Positions 1 to 7,886 of a stretch of 64,000 bases of DNA are shown piece by piece; the stretch's first letter is position 1, and each line of letters starts with the position of its first letter. The stretch comes from Streptomyces sp. NBC_01669 (lineage in GTDB: Bacteria; Actinomycetota; Actinomycetes; Streptomycetales; Streptomycetaceae), in assembly GCF_026339735.1 (NCBI RefSeq), contig NZ_JAPEQG010000001.1, forward strand, positions 8,803,001 through 8,867,000, read 5' to 3'. Both the position numbers and the translations under genes were made by a program. The notes beneath the pieces were generated by a model. That model was given only the letters and a program-made list of their open reading frames with translations. It did not search any database and was not told the DNA's origin.

Positions 1-2
1 AA

Positions 3-125
3 TCGGCGACCGAGGACAAGGGGCTCCGCCTCACGTACCGCATCCGTCTGCCCGTGGTCACGACGCCCACGGTGGGGATGCGTGGGATCTCCACCAGCCG
101 AAGGGATCTCTGTGACCAGCGATAA
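3..125 (+). CDS. 3' end of an unknown protein (cut by window edge)
   Basis: This frame is open from the left edge to a TAA at 123-125, and its third codon positions are almost all G or C, which is how genuine genes look here. About 40 C-terminal residues are visible, with no motif I recognise. A GTG at 112 in another frame overlaps its end, so it was probably the upstream partner of the next, broken, gene in a translationally coupled pair. Confidence 0.45.
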   Translation, partial: SATEDKGLRLTYRIRLPVVTTPTVGMRGISTSRRDLCDQR

Positions 126-296
126 GCAGTTCAAGAAGGACGTCCGCGACCTCGCCGACGCCAAGGCATCTCCTACACTGCCGCCCGCAGGCTGCTGCTG
201 GCCGCCGCCGAGACCGCACCGGAGCCCGACACGGCCCGCTACGGGTGGGCGGAGGTCACCGCGGTGCCACCCTGGACGACAAGTCGACGCCCGTGA
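112..296 (+). pseudogene. Frameshifted small protein (DKQFKKDVR... type), unknown function
   Basis: From GTG 112 the frame reads VTSDKQFKKDVRDLADAK. At about 165-167 one G appears to be missing; in the frame starting at 168 the reading continues sensibly as ISYTAARRLLLAAAE and ends with TGA at 294-296. Joining the two restores the peptide KGISYTAARRLL, which looks like a small Streptomyces DNA-binding-like or helical protein, but I cannot name the family. The single-base deletion makes it a likely pseudogene, or a sequencing error. It overlaps the end of the upstream partial gene. Confidence 0.5.
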
Positions 297-344
297 TCAC
301 GAGTTCTGCTGGAAGTCTCACTCATGGGGCCGCAACCCATATCC

Positions 345-1265
345 CTATTGAGCTTCCCCGAACGGCGCGCCCTCCGGAGTGCGTAGCAGGCGTTCGGGGA
401 GATAGCCGGACCTGATGCCCAACTCCCATCCGTGTACCTGGACAGCCAGCGCGGCCAGAGCGATTGTGCCGACTGGCAGGAGACTCCTGGGGGCCGGATC
501 GAACCCCACGCTCTCCTGGTACTCGATGAGCCGGGCTACGAGGGCCCGTTCGAAGGCTTCCTGCTCATCGTTCAGGAGCACGCGCAGCAGGCGCTGATCT
601 GGCGTCAGCGCACCGGCGGCGTCCAACCCTCGGGCAGCCTCCTGGCGCTCCTCGGCATCTGGCTTGCACAGGGGCACCTCCGGCCAGTCGCGGGGGAGGT
701 GACCGCGCGCCTTCGTCAGGTAGCTGCACAGAGCGTCCATCTGCGCAAGATCCGCCGGATCAGACGTCGAATCGAACGTCGAGTACGGCACCCCCTTGTG
801 GAGGGCAGGCGCGTAGTCCTCCCGCAGCAATAGACCGATCACCCGCCGCCATTCCCAGACCGCGCCGCTGACCAGGCTCAGCGCGAATGCGTCAAGCCAG
901 GTCTCGGCTGTGGGAGCCTGTTCGACGAGGCAGCCGAAGGCGATGTCCTCGCTGCTGAGCCGCTCGTCGATGAGCGGGAAGAGGATCTCCTGGTCGCCGT
1001 CGGGGAAGCAGCCGATGCTCAACACTCCGAGGGAGCACTCTGCAGCGGACCGCAAGACCGTGCGCGTGAGCTCGTCGAGCGCGGGGCCCTCAACGGTGCG
1101 GGCGGCAACGTGGTCGAGGAGCTCGTCGCGCATCTCCTGCAGCTTTGCCGGGGACGGGTCGTCGTAGCGCATCCAGTGCCACCGACTCCGCGTCCGTCGA
1201 CCGATGTCGTCGAGCGCATCGGTTATGTGCTGACCGCTGACCTCGTGGCGTGCCACTTCCTGCAC
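345..1265 (-). CDS. Immunity 49 family protein (Imm49)
   Basis: A 306-residue soluble protein starting at GTG 1265. Its overall pattern, with an N-terminal VARHEV, MRDELLDHVAARTV near residue 45, LLREDYAPA in the middle, GHLPRDWP before residue 200 and a C-terminal LAVQVHGWELGIRSGYLP, matches my recollection of the Imm49 family, predicted immunity proteins of polymorphic toxin systems. Imm49 proteins normally neutralise a cognate toxin delivered by competing or sister cells. No toxin gene is adjacent here, so it would be an orphan immunity gene; such orphans are common in Streptomyces. No signal peptide, membrane segment or catalytic motif is visible. The family call rests on memory of the sequence pattern. 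Confidence 0.72.
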   Translation of the reverse strand: MQEVARHEVSGQHITDALDDIGRRTRSRWHWMRYDDPSPAKLQEMRDELLDHVAARTVEGPALDELTRTVLRSAAECSLGVLSIGCFPDGDQEILFPLIDERLSSEDIAFGCLVEQAPTAETWLDAFALSLVSGAVWEWRRVIGLLLREDYAPALHKGVPYSTFDSTSDPADLAQMDALCSYLTKARGHLPRDWPEVPLCKPDAEERQEAARGLDAAGALTPDQRLLRVLLNDEQEAFERALVARLIEYQESVGFDPAPRSLLPVGTIALAALAVQVHGWELGIRSGYLPERLLRTPEGAPFGEAQ

Positions 1266-1692
1266 GGCTGCCGTCCTCTCTCGTGATCTTTCCGGGGATG
1301 CGGCACGCTACCAATCGCTTCTGACACAGAGCGGTCCCCTGGCGAAGCCCCGCCATATCGTGCAGGAATGATCCTCCCTCCGGCAGCGGAGAGCAGTGCC
1401 TCTTGCCGATCCGGGTTCCGGTGGCGCGCTCGATCGCGGCCTGCGCGTCGGCGAACGAGCCGCGCGCCGCCTCGAGGGCGGCCAGCTTCCAACCCCCACA
1501 CCACCCAAGGATTTACCGGACTACCGCGAGCCGAAACGCCTGGTCACCAGGTCCCTCAAACCGAACCACACCCTACGCCGTTCGTCGCAGATTAAAGACC
1601 GCTCATCGACTGCGACGCCCCTCACACATTGCCCCTGAACCGGGTTGATCGCGAACCTCTGACACAGCCACCCCCGCAACAAGGAGGAGAAC
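1266..1692. other. Intergenic stretch with one transposase scrap
   Basis: The 427 bases between the Imm49 gene and the M20 peptidase hold no intact gene. Apart from the ISKra4-like remnant listed separately, I see only the strong ribosome binding site of the next gene (AAGGAGGAGAAC just before ATG 1693). Confidence 0.5.
1396..1494 (-). pseudogene. Remnant of ISKra4-like transposase
   Basis: On the minus strand about 33 codons read ARGSFADAQAAIERATG followed by TRIGKRH. A stretch of the form AIERATGTRIGKRQ is characteristic of the N-terminal half of ISKra4-family transposases as I remember them. Neither start nor the catalytic part is present, so this is at most a scrap of a former insertion sequence. 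Confidence 0.38.
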
Positions 1693-3243
1693 ATGGACGA
1701 CTCACGTGACGTGACCGCCGTGACCCGAGTGCCGCTCGGTCGCCGCACCTTCCTTGGCGGAGTGGGCATCGCCGCCCTCGGCGCCACCGGCCTCGGGGGC
1801 ATCAGCCTGTTCACCGGCGCCACCCTGAGCCCCGCGGCGGCCGCCACCGCGGTGCCGGAAGCGGACAAGGACCCGCTCAACCTGCTCCAGCGGATGCTGT
1901 CCTACGACACACAGAACTACGGCAAGGGTGCGAACACCCGCCCGCACGCGGAGATGCTCAAGGCGGTGTGGGAGAACGCCGGGGTGCCCGCGGAGATCAT
2001 CGATACTCCTCAGCCGAACAACGTGCACCTGATCGCGCGGATCCCCGGGACCAGTTCCGCTGCGCCGCTGTTGATGCTTGGCCACTCCGACGTGGTGCCG
2101 GTCGAACGGGAGGCATGGTCCGTCGATCCGTTCTCCGGCACGGTGCGCAACGGGGAGGTGTACGGCCGTGGCGCCCTCGACATGAAGGGTGCCAACTCCG
2201 CGACGATCAGTGCTCTGCTGAGGCACATCTCCGAGGGGTCCCGGTTCGAGCGCGACATCATCGTGCTTACCGACTGCGACGAGGAGGCCGGCTCATTCGG
2301 GTCGGGTTGGCTGGCAGCCAACCACTGGAGCAAGGTGAACGCCGGCATGGTCCTCACCGAGGGTGGCTGGTTCCTGGCACAAAAGGACAAGACCACCCCG
2401 ATGTTGATCACGGCCACCCGGCAGGACAAGGTCTACTTCAACTTGGACCTGACCGCCGACGGCACCGCCACGCACTCCTCCAAGCCCAACCCCGACTCCG
2501 CGATCGTGACTTTGTCCAGGGCGGTCGCCGAACTCGGCAGTTGGCTCGCGCCCGTGCACCTCACTGAGGTGACGCGCGAGTACTTCGCGGCGCTGGCAAA
2601 GGCAACCGACGACGCGGAGTTCGCCCGCGCCGTCAAGCTCATGCTCTCCGCACGCAGCCAGAACGCACGGGAACGGGCCGCGCGCGTGGTTGTGTCGAAG
2701 TCCTCCTATCCGTGGCTGCACCGTGCCCTGCTCCGGACCACGCATGCGTTCGTCATCGAGGACTCCGGCTACAAGGAGAACGTGATCCCGTCCTCGGCGC
2801 ATGTCCGGCTCAACTGCCGTGGCATCCCCGGTGGTCAGAAGCCTCGCGAGTTCGTCGCCCAGGTCCGCGAGATGACGGCCCGCCGCGGCATCCAGGTGAC
2901 GCTTGCTGCCCCGGCGGGCAAGACCGAGGAGCAGTATCTCGACGAGCTCGACGAGAGGTGGGCGACGGCGCCCGCCGACGTCGACACTTCGCTGTTCCGC
3001 GCTCTTGCCGGCGCCGCGAGCGAGACCTACCCCAACGCGGTGTTCGCACCGGCCCTGTTCGAAGCAGGCACCAGCCTGGCGCCGTGGCGCGAGCGCGGCA
3101 TCCCCGGATACGGGGTCTACCCGTACGTACTCGACAACGACCAGCTCATCACGATGCACGGAAACGACGAACGGATCTACGTGGAGGCGCTGAGGCAGGG
3201 GACCGCGTTCATGTACCGGACGTTCTCCCGATTCCTCAGCTGA
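1693..3243 (+). CDS. Tat-exported M20-family metallopeptidase
   Basis: 516 residues. The N-terminus carries a twin-arginine signal (GRRTFLGG at residues 16-23 followed by a hydrophobic, alanine-rich stretch to about residue 52), so it should be exported folded. The body is an M20/M25/M40 metal-dependent hydrolase: LMLGHSDVVP supplies zinc ligand His131 and Asp133, GRGALDMKG supplies bridging Asp163, and DCDEEAGSFGS the catalytic Glu197 and ligand Glu198. The family hydrolyses amide bonds of small peptides, acylated amino acids or carnosine-like dipeptides; the substrate cannot be told from sequence. A strong Shine-Dalgarno (AAGGAGG) sits 8 bases before ATG 1693. It stands alone between degraded genes. 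Confidence 0.85.
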   Translation: MDDSRDVTAVTRVPLGRRTFLGGVGIAALGATGLGGISLFTGATLSPAAAATAVPEADKDPLNLLQRMLSYDTQNYGKGANTRPHAEMLKAVWENAGVPAEIIDTPQPNNVHLIARIPGTSSAAPLLMLGHSDVVPVEREAWSVDPFSGTVRNGEVYGRGALDMKGANSATISALLRHISEGSRFERDIIVLTDCDEEAGSFGSGWLAANHWSKVNAGMVLTEGGWFLAQKDKTTPMLITATRQDKVYFNLDLTADGTATHSSKPNPDSAIVTLSRAVAELGSWLAPVHLTEVTREYFAALAKATDDAEFARAVKLMLSARSQNARERAARVVVSKSSYPWLHRALLRTTHAFVIEDSGYKENVIPSSAHVRLNCRGIPGGQKPREFVAQVREMTARRGIQVTLAAPAGKTEEQYLDELDERWATAPADVDTSLFRALAGAASETYPNAVFAPALFEAGTSLAPWRERGIPGYGVYPYVLDNDQLITMHGNDERIYVEALRQGTAFMYRTFSRFLS

Positions 3244-3327
3244 CGATCCGATCTCCAGTGGGCATGCGCCTGCAGCCGCGCGGATCCATTCAGCGGCTTG
3301 CGGCGTGCTGCTGGGTCGAGCAGCAGT

Positions 3328-3392
3328 GGTGATGCTCAGTTGGGTGTGCTGAGCCCATTTCCGGGCGCAAGTCAGCCATCTTGAGCATCACC
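3328..3392. repeat. Inverted repeat (11 bp perfect) at a deletion breakpoint
   Basis: GGTGATGCTCA at 3328-3338 is exactly repeated in inverted orientation at 3382-3392; pairing extends imperfectly outward. It lies about 80 bases after the peptidase stop codon and just before the truncated MFS gene, so it may be a terminator, or the ends of a small element or deletion scar. Confidence 0.45.
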
Positions 3393-3451
3393 GCTCTGCG
3401 TCCCGATCCGTCCCAGTATCAGGCTGTCCACTTCAGCGGGGGAACTTCATC

Positions 3452-4201
3452 GTGCTGATTCTCGGCAACGCGGCCAGCTTTGCACTGTGCGCCCTCCTCC
3501 TGTTCTTGCTCCCCAACTACAGGGCACTGGCGCCACCGTCGCAGCAGCGCCGCTGGATCGCTCTCACCGACCGTCCGTTCGTGACCTTCACAGCCCTCTA
3601 TGGTGCGATGGGGCTGCAATACCCGGTGGTGTCCCTTCTTCTGCCGATATGGATCTCACAGCACACAAACGCACCGCGCTGGACCGTGGCCGCGGTATCC
3701 GCGATCAATGCTGGAGTCTGCGTCCTATTGCAGACCAGAATCGGATCCCGCATCGAAACCTCTCGCGATGGCGGCAAAGCGTTCCGCACGGCAGGACTGC
3801 TCTTCCTCCTCAGCTGTCCGATGATGGCCCTGACCGCGCACGCTCCCGTGTGGGCGGCCGCCGGCCTCGTGGTCGCAGCGATCTTCGTCCACAGCCTCGG
3901 GGAGATATGGGAGTCCTCGGCCGGCTTCGCCCTTGGCTTCGGCCTGGCACCAGACCATGCCCAAGGCCAGTACCAAGGGCTTCTCGGGCTTGGCTTCAGC
4001 GCAGGCCAGGCGCTCGCCCCCGCCATCCTCACCACCGTCGTGCTCGGTCTGGGCGCGGCCGGCTGGCTGCTCCTCGGCGCGTTCTTCGCCGCTGTGGGCG
4101 CCGTCGGCCCATCGCTTGAACGCTGGGGCACGCGAACCCGATCTCCACAAGGAGCTGCAGCTGCAGGACCCAGCGGAGAACCAGACGAGGCGCATGCATA
4201 G
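3452..4201 (+). pseudogene. MFS transporter, N-terminal half missing
   Basis: The 249-residue frame starting at GTG 3452 resembles the C-terminal half of a drug-efflux-type major facilitator protein (usual length about 400-420). It opens inside a transmembrane helix (GNAASFALCALLLFLLP), has a polar loop near RPFVTF, then about six hydrophobic helices, and ends in a polar tail. The first six helices are absent and no convincing ribosome binding site precedes the GTG. The frame stays open for about 15 codons upstream without recognisable helices. I infer a 5' deletion whose edge lies near the inverted repeat at 3328-3392; a half-transporter is unlikely to work. Confidence 0.65.
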
Positions 4202-4309
4202 CCGCACCCTGGGTTCTGGCGAACGCGTTCCTCTGCGGCCCGCCCGACTTCGTCTGACTGCCCGATCCTCACGGCATCACGCCCCCATACCCGCCGAACG
4301 GCTGGGCGC

Positions 4310-4543
4310 TCACGTAGGGCGAGCCGCTAGGTAGTCGGCCCAGCTGTCGCCGGCGAAGCGGGCCCATCGGGTGGCGGTGCCGGGGTGGATGCCGATGAGG
4401 TCGGCGATCACGATGGGGGGCAGGTCCGCCAACGCCTCCATCATGGCGGTGTTGCGTGCGGCGCGCGCCGAGGCCCGCATCGCCGCCAACTCCGTTAGGG
4501 GCCGGCCAGCTCGCGCCACGATGAAAGACCCCGAGAACCCCAT
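4310..4543 (-). pseudogene. C-terminal fragment of a tyrosine recombinase-like protein
   Basis: 77 codons reading ADLPPIVIADLIGIHPGTA and DSWADYLAAR at the end. This pattern, a small helix-turn-helix-like tail with a final DWxxYLAAR, is what I remember at the C-terminus of a large group of Streptomyces integrase/recombinase-like proteins. The catalytic domain is not present upstream, so this is a 3' remnant. Similar recombinase debris occurs near 17.4 kb and 51 kb in the window. Confidence 0.45.
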
Positions 4544-4846
4544 GGCCGGGAACCATAATCGCGATCACTGGCACCGTTGATTACCCGGCCAAGGCTGCGT
4601 GACGAGCCACTAGCCCCGGTTTGTACGACCGCTGCACGACGCAGGCGGGAACACGGCGATCGGGGGAAGGCCCTGAGTAGTAATAAGGGCCGGAAGCTGG
4701 CGCGGTTCGGGCCCTTGCTGCATGCGTGTCCGAGCGGCGCCCAGCCGCGCGCCTGTGCGCGTGGCTGTGAAGGAACGCGATGCCCGAGTGCGGCGTTTGA
4801 CGCGCGGGCGGCCTCTCGGTTGGCGCCGTTCGGTTAGCGTCTCGGC
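4544..4846. other. No recognisable gene
   Basis: About 300 bases between the recombinase remnant and the DUF402 gene. I see no supported coding sequence, repeat or structured RNA; codon use in all frames is mixed, as expected for degraded DNA. Confidence 0.4.
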
Positions 4847-5365
4847 ATGGTCACAGAAAGCCCCTTTGTGCTGGTTGACATACGGAAGTACGACGGCAGC
4901 CTGAGCGCGCGGTGGACTGCCATCCGGCTTGGTGAGGACGAGCACGGCGTGTGGTTGGGCACGGCGCAGGGCGTCCCCGTCAGTTCGGCCATGGGCGGCT
5001 GGACAAGCCGGTTCGCGTACGTGATGTTGGTCCCGCGCGGTGAGTGGTGGACGGCCACGTTCTGTGTGGACCCGGGCCCCGAGATGTACTGCGACGTGTG
5101 CACGGTGCCCGAGTGGAACGCGGATGGGACCGTGCTGCGCATGGTGGACCTCGATCTCGATGTCGTGCGGCCTCGCGGCGGCAAGGCCCGTATCGAGGAC
5201 GAGGACGAGTTCACCAAACACCGAGTGCGCTATGGCTACCCCGACAGCGTCATCGGCAAGGCCCAACGGACCTGTGAGTGGTTGATGGAGGCGGGCCGTT
5301 GCGGTGGTGATGGCGTCGATCCTTTCGCCTCGGCGTACCGCTACTGGCTCGGCCTGATCGGGTAG
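4847..5365 (+). CDS. DUF402 domain protein
   Basis: 172 residues from ATG 4847. The central part, WWTATFCVDPGPEMYCDVC followed by DLDLDVVRPRGG and then IEDEDEFTKHRVRYGYP, is the hallmark arrangement of DUF402 proteins (FomD/Ntdp-like fold, acidic residues binding divalent cations). Characterised relatives are nucleoside di/triphosphatases or nucleotidyl-conjugate hydrolases, so a nucleotide-phosphate hydrolase role is plausible; the acidic DLDLDV and EDEDE motifs would hold the metal. It is a single gene with degraded DNA on both sides, and no regulatory site is evident. Confidence 0.72.
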   Translation: MVTESPFVLVDIRKYDGSLSARWTAIRLGEDEHGVWLGTAQGVPVSSAMGGWTSRFAYVMLVPRGEWWTATFCVDPGPEMYCDVCTVPEWNADGTVLRMVDLDLDVVRPRGGKARIEDEDEFTKHRVRYGYPDSVIGKAQRTCEWLMEAGRCGGDGVDPFASAYRYWLGLIG

Positions 5366-5515
5366 TCGAAGGCCAGGCGGGGGAGCCGTTCATGCTCTCC
5401 GGGACAACCGCGGCGTGCGCGGTCGCGGCGCCCGTGCCGAGCACCGGATCTACACCCGGCTCAAGTCCCTTGCCGCCGGGCGGGCCACGGTCTTCAAGCT
5501 GCCTGACGGTGCAGC

Positions 5516-6193
5516 TCAATACGGGACGGGGCCCGCCTGCCGGTCACGCGTTGCCGCGGTCGGTTCGTTGTGCCGCAGCCAGGCGAGTGCTTCGGCGCGG
5601 TCTGCGCGAGGATCGACCGTGAACCCGTCCTCCTCGGCGTTCGCCGCATAGTCGAGCATGCGGCGAATGACCTGCGCCCGGGCCGGGTTGGGCACGGCCA
5701 GGGAACTTATGCCGGCCTGCCAGGTGGTGCCCGACATAGCGAGAGTGTTGTCGAGGGAGAGCATGACGAACTCCGGTCGTCCGGGGCCTCCGCCGAGCAG
5801 GTGCTCGGCGTATCCGTACGCGCTGGTTCCCAAGCGGATCGAGCAGGCGGCGCCCATGACGTCCCACTTGTCGAGCAAACGCACCCGGCGCCAGACGTGC
5901 CGCCGGTGACGATAGGCCGCTTGCGCGTTGTAGCGGTGAGCCGGCAGAGCCAGAAGGAACTCACGATCCGCAGCGAACAGGCCGAAGGAGGTCGCCAACT
6001 CGTACCAGCCCCTGTTGGCACGTTCGATCAGGTTCGGGTCGTCGTACTCGACGTACGCATCTCGCCGACCCGTCTCGGGCCCGCAACTGACCGCGTGCAC
6101 GGCCGCGAACACCGGCAAGGGAGACTCCGGCACTCCTTCCTCAAGCACTTCCAGGCCCGCCCGCCTCAAAGGTTCGTACACCTTTCGGCGCAT
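5516..6193 (-). CDS. Hypothetical protein, 225 residues
   Basis: I do not recognise this protein. Start chosen at ATG 6193 (MRRKVYEPLRRAGLE), preceded by a purine-rich GGCAGGCAGGAA; a TTG at 6208 is the alternative. It is soluble with no membrane segment. It contains a Trp/Tyr/Arg-rich middle (YRHRRHVWRRVRLLDKWDV) followed by a smoother C-terminal half with LSLDNTLAMSG and a helical DYAANAEEDG stretch. Codon third positions are G/C rich throughout, supporting a real gene. Long frames on the other strand here are antisense shadows. Confidence 0.5.
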   Translation of the reverse strand: MRRKVYEPLRRAGLEVLEEGVPESPLPVFAAVHAVSCGPETGRRDAYVEYDDPNLIERANRGWYELATSFGLFAADREFLLALPAHRYNAQAAYRHRRHVWRRVRLLDKWDVMGAACSIRLGTSAYGYAEHLLGGGPGRPEFVMLSLDNTLAMSGTTWQAGISSLAVPNPARAQVIRRMLDYAANAEEDGFTVDPRADRAEALAWLRHNEPTAATRDRQAGPVPY

Positions 6194-6916
6194 TTCCTGC
6201 CTGCCCAACCCCGCCCCTCACCGCTTGCCCGCCGGTCGCTCGGCTACGTCGCGTTCGACGGCGGCGCCGATCCGGACGGCAGCCTCGCATTCGATCACGC
6301 GTTGCAGCATGTCCGATGCGGAGGATCCTGGCCAGCGACTTACGTGGGCATCCGCCGGTCATGTATGCATCAAAGATGGCCTCCGGTCACGCCGAATGGT
6401 TTCGCGCTTGCCCGCTGGATCACGGCCGTCCGGAATGCGGCTGGTTCAGGGCCCGGGGCAGCCCTCTGTTGGCAGCCCGGGCGGCTTCGAGTTCCTCCGT
6501 TTCCTCCTCGAGCTCGCCCTGCTTTTCGGCGAGTTCCTGCTCCAACATGGCGATTCGACGACGTGTGCGAGTACGTGCTGGAGTATCTGCAGGACGAGGA
6601 CGCGGCCCCGCCTCCGCAACCTGACCCGCCCAGTACCAGGGGAATCCGTGTGACACTCTCGACAGCTGGGAGTCGACGTACGCAACGGCGGAGAACGGAG
6701 CCGGCACGGGTAGCTCCGGGCGCAGGAGTTGTTTGGCGCGCGGTTCCACCGCAGGATGGCATGCTTGTCCCGCTTTCCTGGTCCGTAGCTCCAGCGGCCC
6801 GGCAGTGACGCCGCCTGCCGGAAGTGGCTTCCTCGGCATCGCGACCGCGAGCACCTCTCCCGCATTGCCTGGGCCGGCGGCCGTGTCCACTGCCCGGATG
6901 CGGTACGAAGTCCGGT
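6194..6916. other. Degraded intergenic stretch
   Basis: About 720 bases between the hypothetical gene and thpR. Apart from a short coiled-coil remnant on the minus strand (separate entry), no frame shows consistent coding bias or a recognisable product. Confidence 0.4.
6420..6557 (-). pseudogene. Coiled-coil remnant, possibly DUF6262/TnpC-like
   Basis: About 45 codons on the minus strand read IAMLEQELAEKQGELEEETE and then ELEAARAANRGLPRALNQ, a strongly helical coiled coil. Proteins encoded next to Tn554-type integrases in Streptomyces (DUF6262) end in such a coil. It lacks a clear start and the N-terminal domain; the assignment is tentative. Confidence 0.3.
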
Positions 6917-7513
6917 GTGAACGAACAGACTCAGCCCGCGACCATTCGCGTGTTCATCGCCCTCGCCCCGCCCGATCACGCGAAGGAGGAACTGGCCCGG
7001 GAGCTGCGCCCCGCCTATGACACACACCCTCACATGCGGTGGAACCGCATTGAGGACTGGCACATCACCCTGGCGTTCCTCGGGGAGCTGCCGGCCGGGA
7101 CGGTTCCGCTCCTGCGCCCGCCTCTCGCCGGCCTCGCAGCGGACCGCCAACCATTCTTTTTGGCACTGCGCGGCAGCGGAAACTTCGACGACCGGGTGCT
7201 GTGGAGCGGAATCGACGGAGACCTCGATGAGCTGCACATGCTCGCCGCCGATGTGCGTACCGCGGTCAAGAGCTGCGGTGTCGCCTTCGAGGATCGGCCC
7301 CTGCGCCCACATCTGACATTGGCCCGTGCCCGCCGGGGAGATCGGTCCTCGGCAAGAGAAATCGCCGAAGGGTTCACCGGATTCACCGGCCGCCGATGGC
7401 CTGCCGAACGCCTGCACCTGGTCGGCAGCAACGTCGGCCGTAGCCGTGGACCGATCCACTACCGCGACATCGCGGCTTGGTCCCTCGGTAACGGGAACTG
7501 CACCGGATCCTGA
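6917..7513 (+). CDS. thpR: RNA 2',3'-cyclic phosphodiesterase (2H phosphoesterase)
   Basis: 198 residues from GTG 6917 (VNEQTQPATIRVFIAL). Both His-x-Thr motifs of the 2H phosphoesterase superfamily are present: DWHITLAFLGE (His49, Thr51) and RPHLTLARAR (His132, Thr134). RVFIALAPPD at the front is typical of ThpR/LigT, which opens 2',3'-cyclic phosphates on RNA ends to 2'-phosphates and can reversibly ligate tRNA halves. The length matches the family (180-200). The in-frame extension upstream (to 6824) lacks family similarity, so I use the internal GTG. A hairpin 30 bases after the stop may end the transcript. Confidence 0.85.
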   Translation: MNEQTQPATIRVFIALAPPDHAKEELARELRPAYDTHPHMRWNRIEDWHITLAFLGELPAGTVPLLRPPLAGLAADRQPFFLALRGSGNFDDRVLWSGIDGDLDELHMLAADVRTAVKSCGVAFEDRPLRPHLTLARARRGDRSSAREIAEGFTGFTGRRWPAERLHLVGSNVGRSRGPIHYRDIAAWSLGNGNCTGS

Positions 7514-7886
7514 ACGAACCAGCCAGGGCCGGCCGGCAGGCAGTACTCGACCTGCGATGAAATGGTCGAGTGCGGCGCGTCGTCCGGGGCTGGGGCTCAC
7601 CATTCCATCACCGCATCCTAGGGGGCCGGTGCCGGCGGGGATGGGTGGCAACGGTCCAGGTCCGTTGTCACGGGACACCTGCCGCATGCGGGTCGTGACC
7701 GACGTGTCCGGGCTCAGGCGGCCTGCGTCTGGCATCCCCGCCAGAGCTTGAGTGCGTGCCACCGGAGCTCGAGCGGACCAGAGGTCCTCCGAGCTGATCC
7801 GGGTGGGTGCTTACGCGGTGGGGAGGTATGCCGTAGATGCATGCCTGCAGGGGAATGGGGCAAGCGCTCGTGCCTCAAGGGGCGTA
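7514..7886. other. Intergenic stretch, hairpin only
   Basis: About 370 bases between the convergent thpR and aminopeptidase genes. Apart from the hairpin listed separately I see no supported feature. Confidence 0.4.
7545..7571 (+). terminator. Hairpin after thpR
   Basis: ACTCGACC (7545-7552) pairs perfectly with GGTCGAGT (7564-7571) across an 11-base loop, about 30 bases after the thpR stop. No U-tract follows, which is usual for actinobacterial terminators. Confidence 0.4.

Noticed and set aside
5570..6808. 412-codon plus-strand frame
   Set aside because: Runs antisense to the 225-residue hypothetical gene and then through degraded DNA; no family match and poor codon bias.
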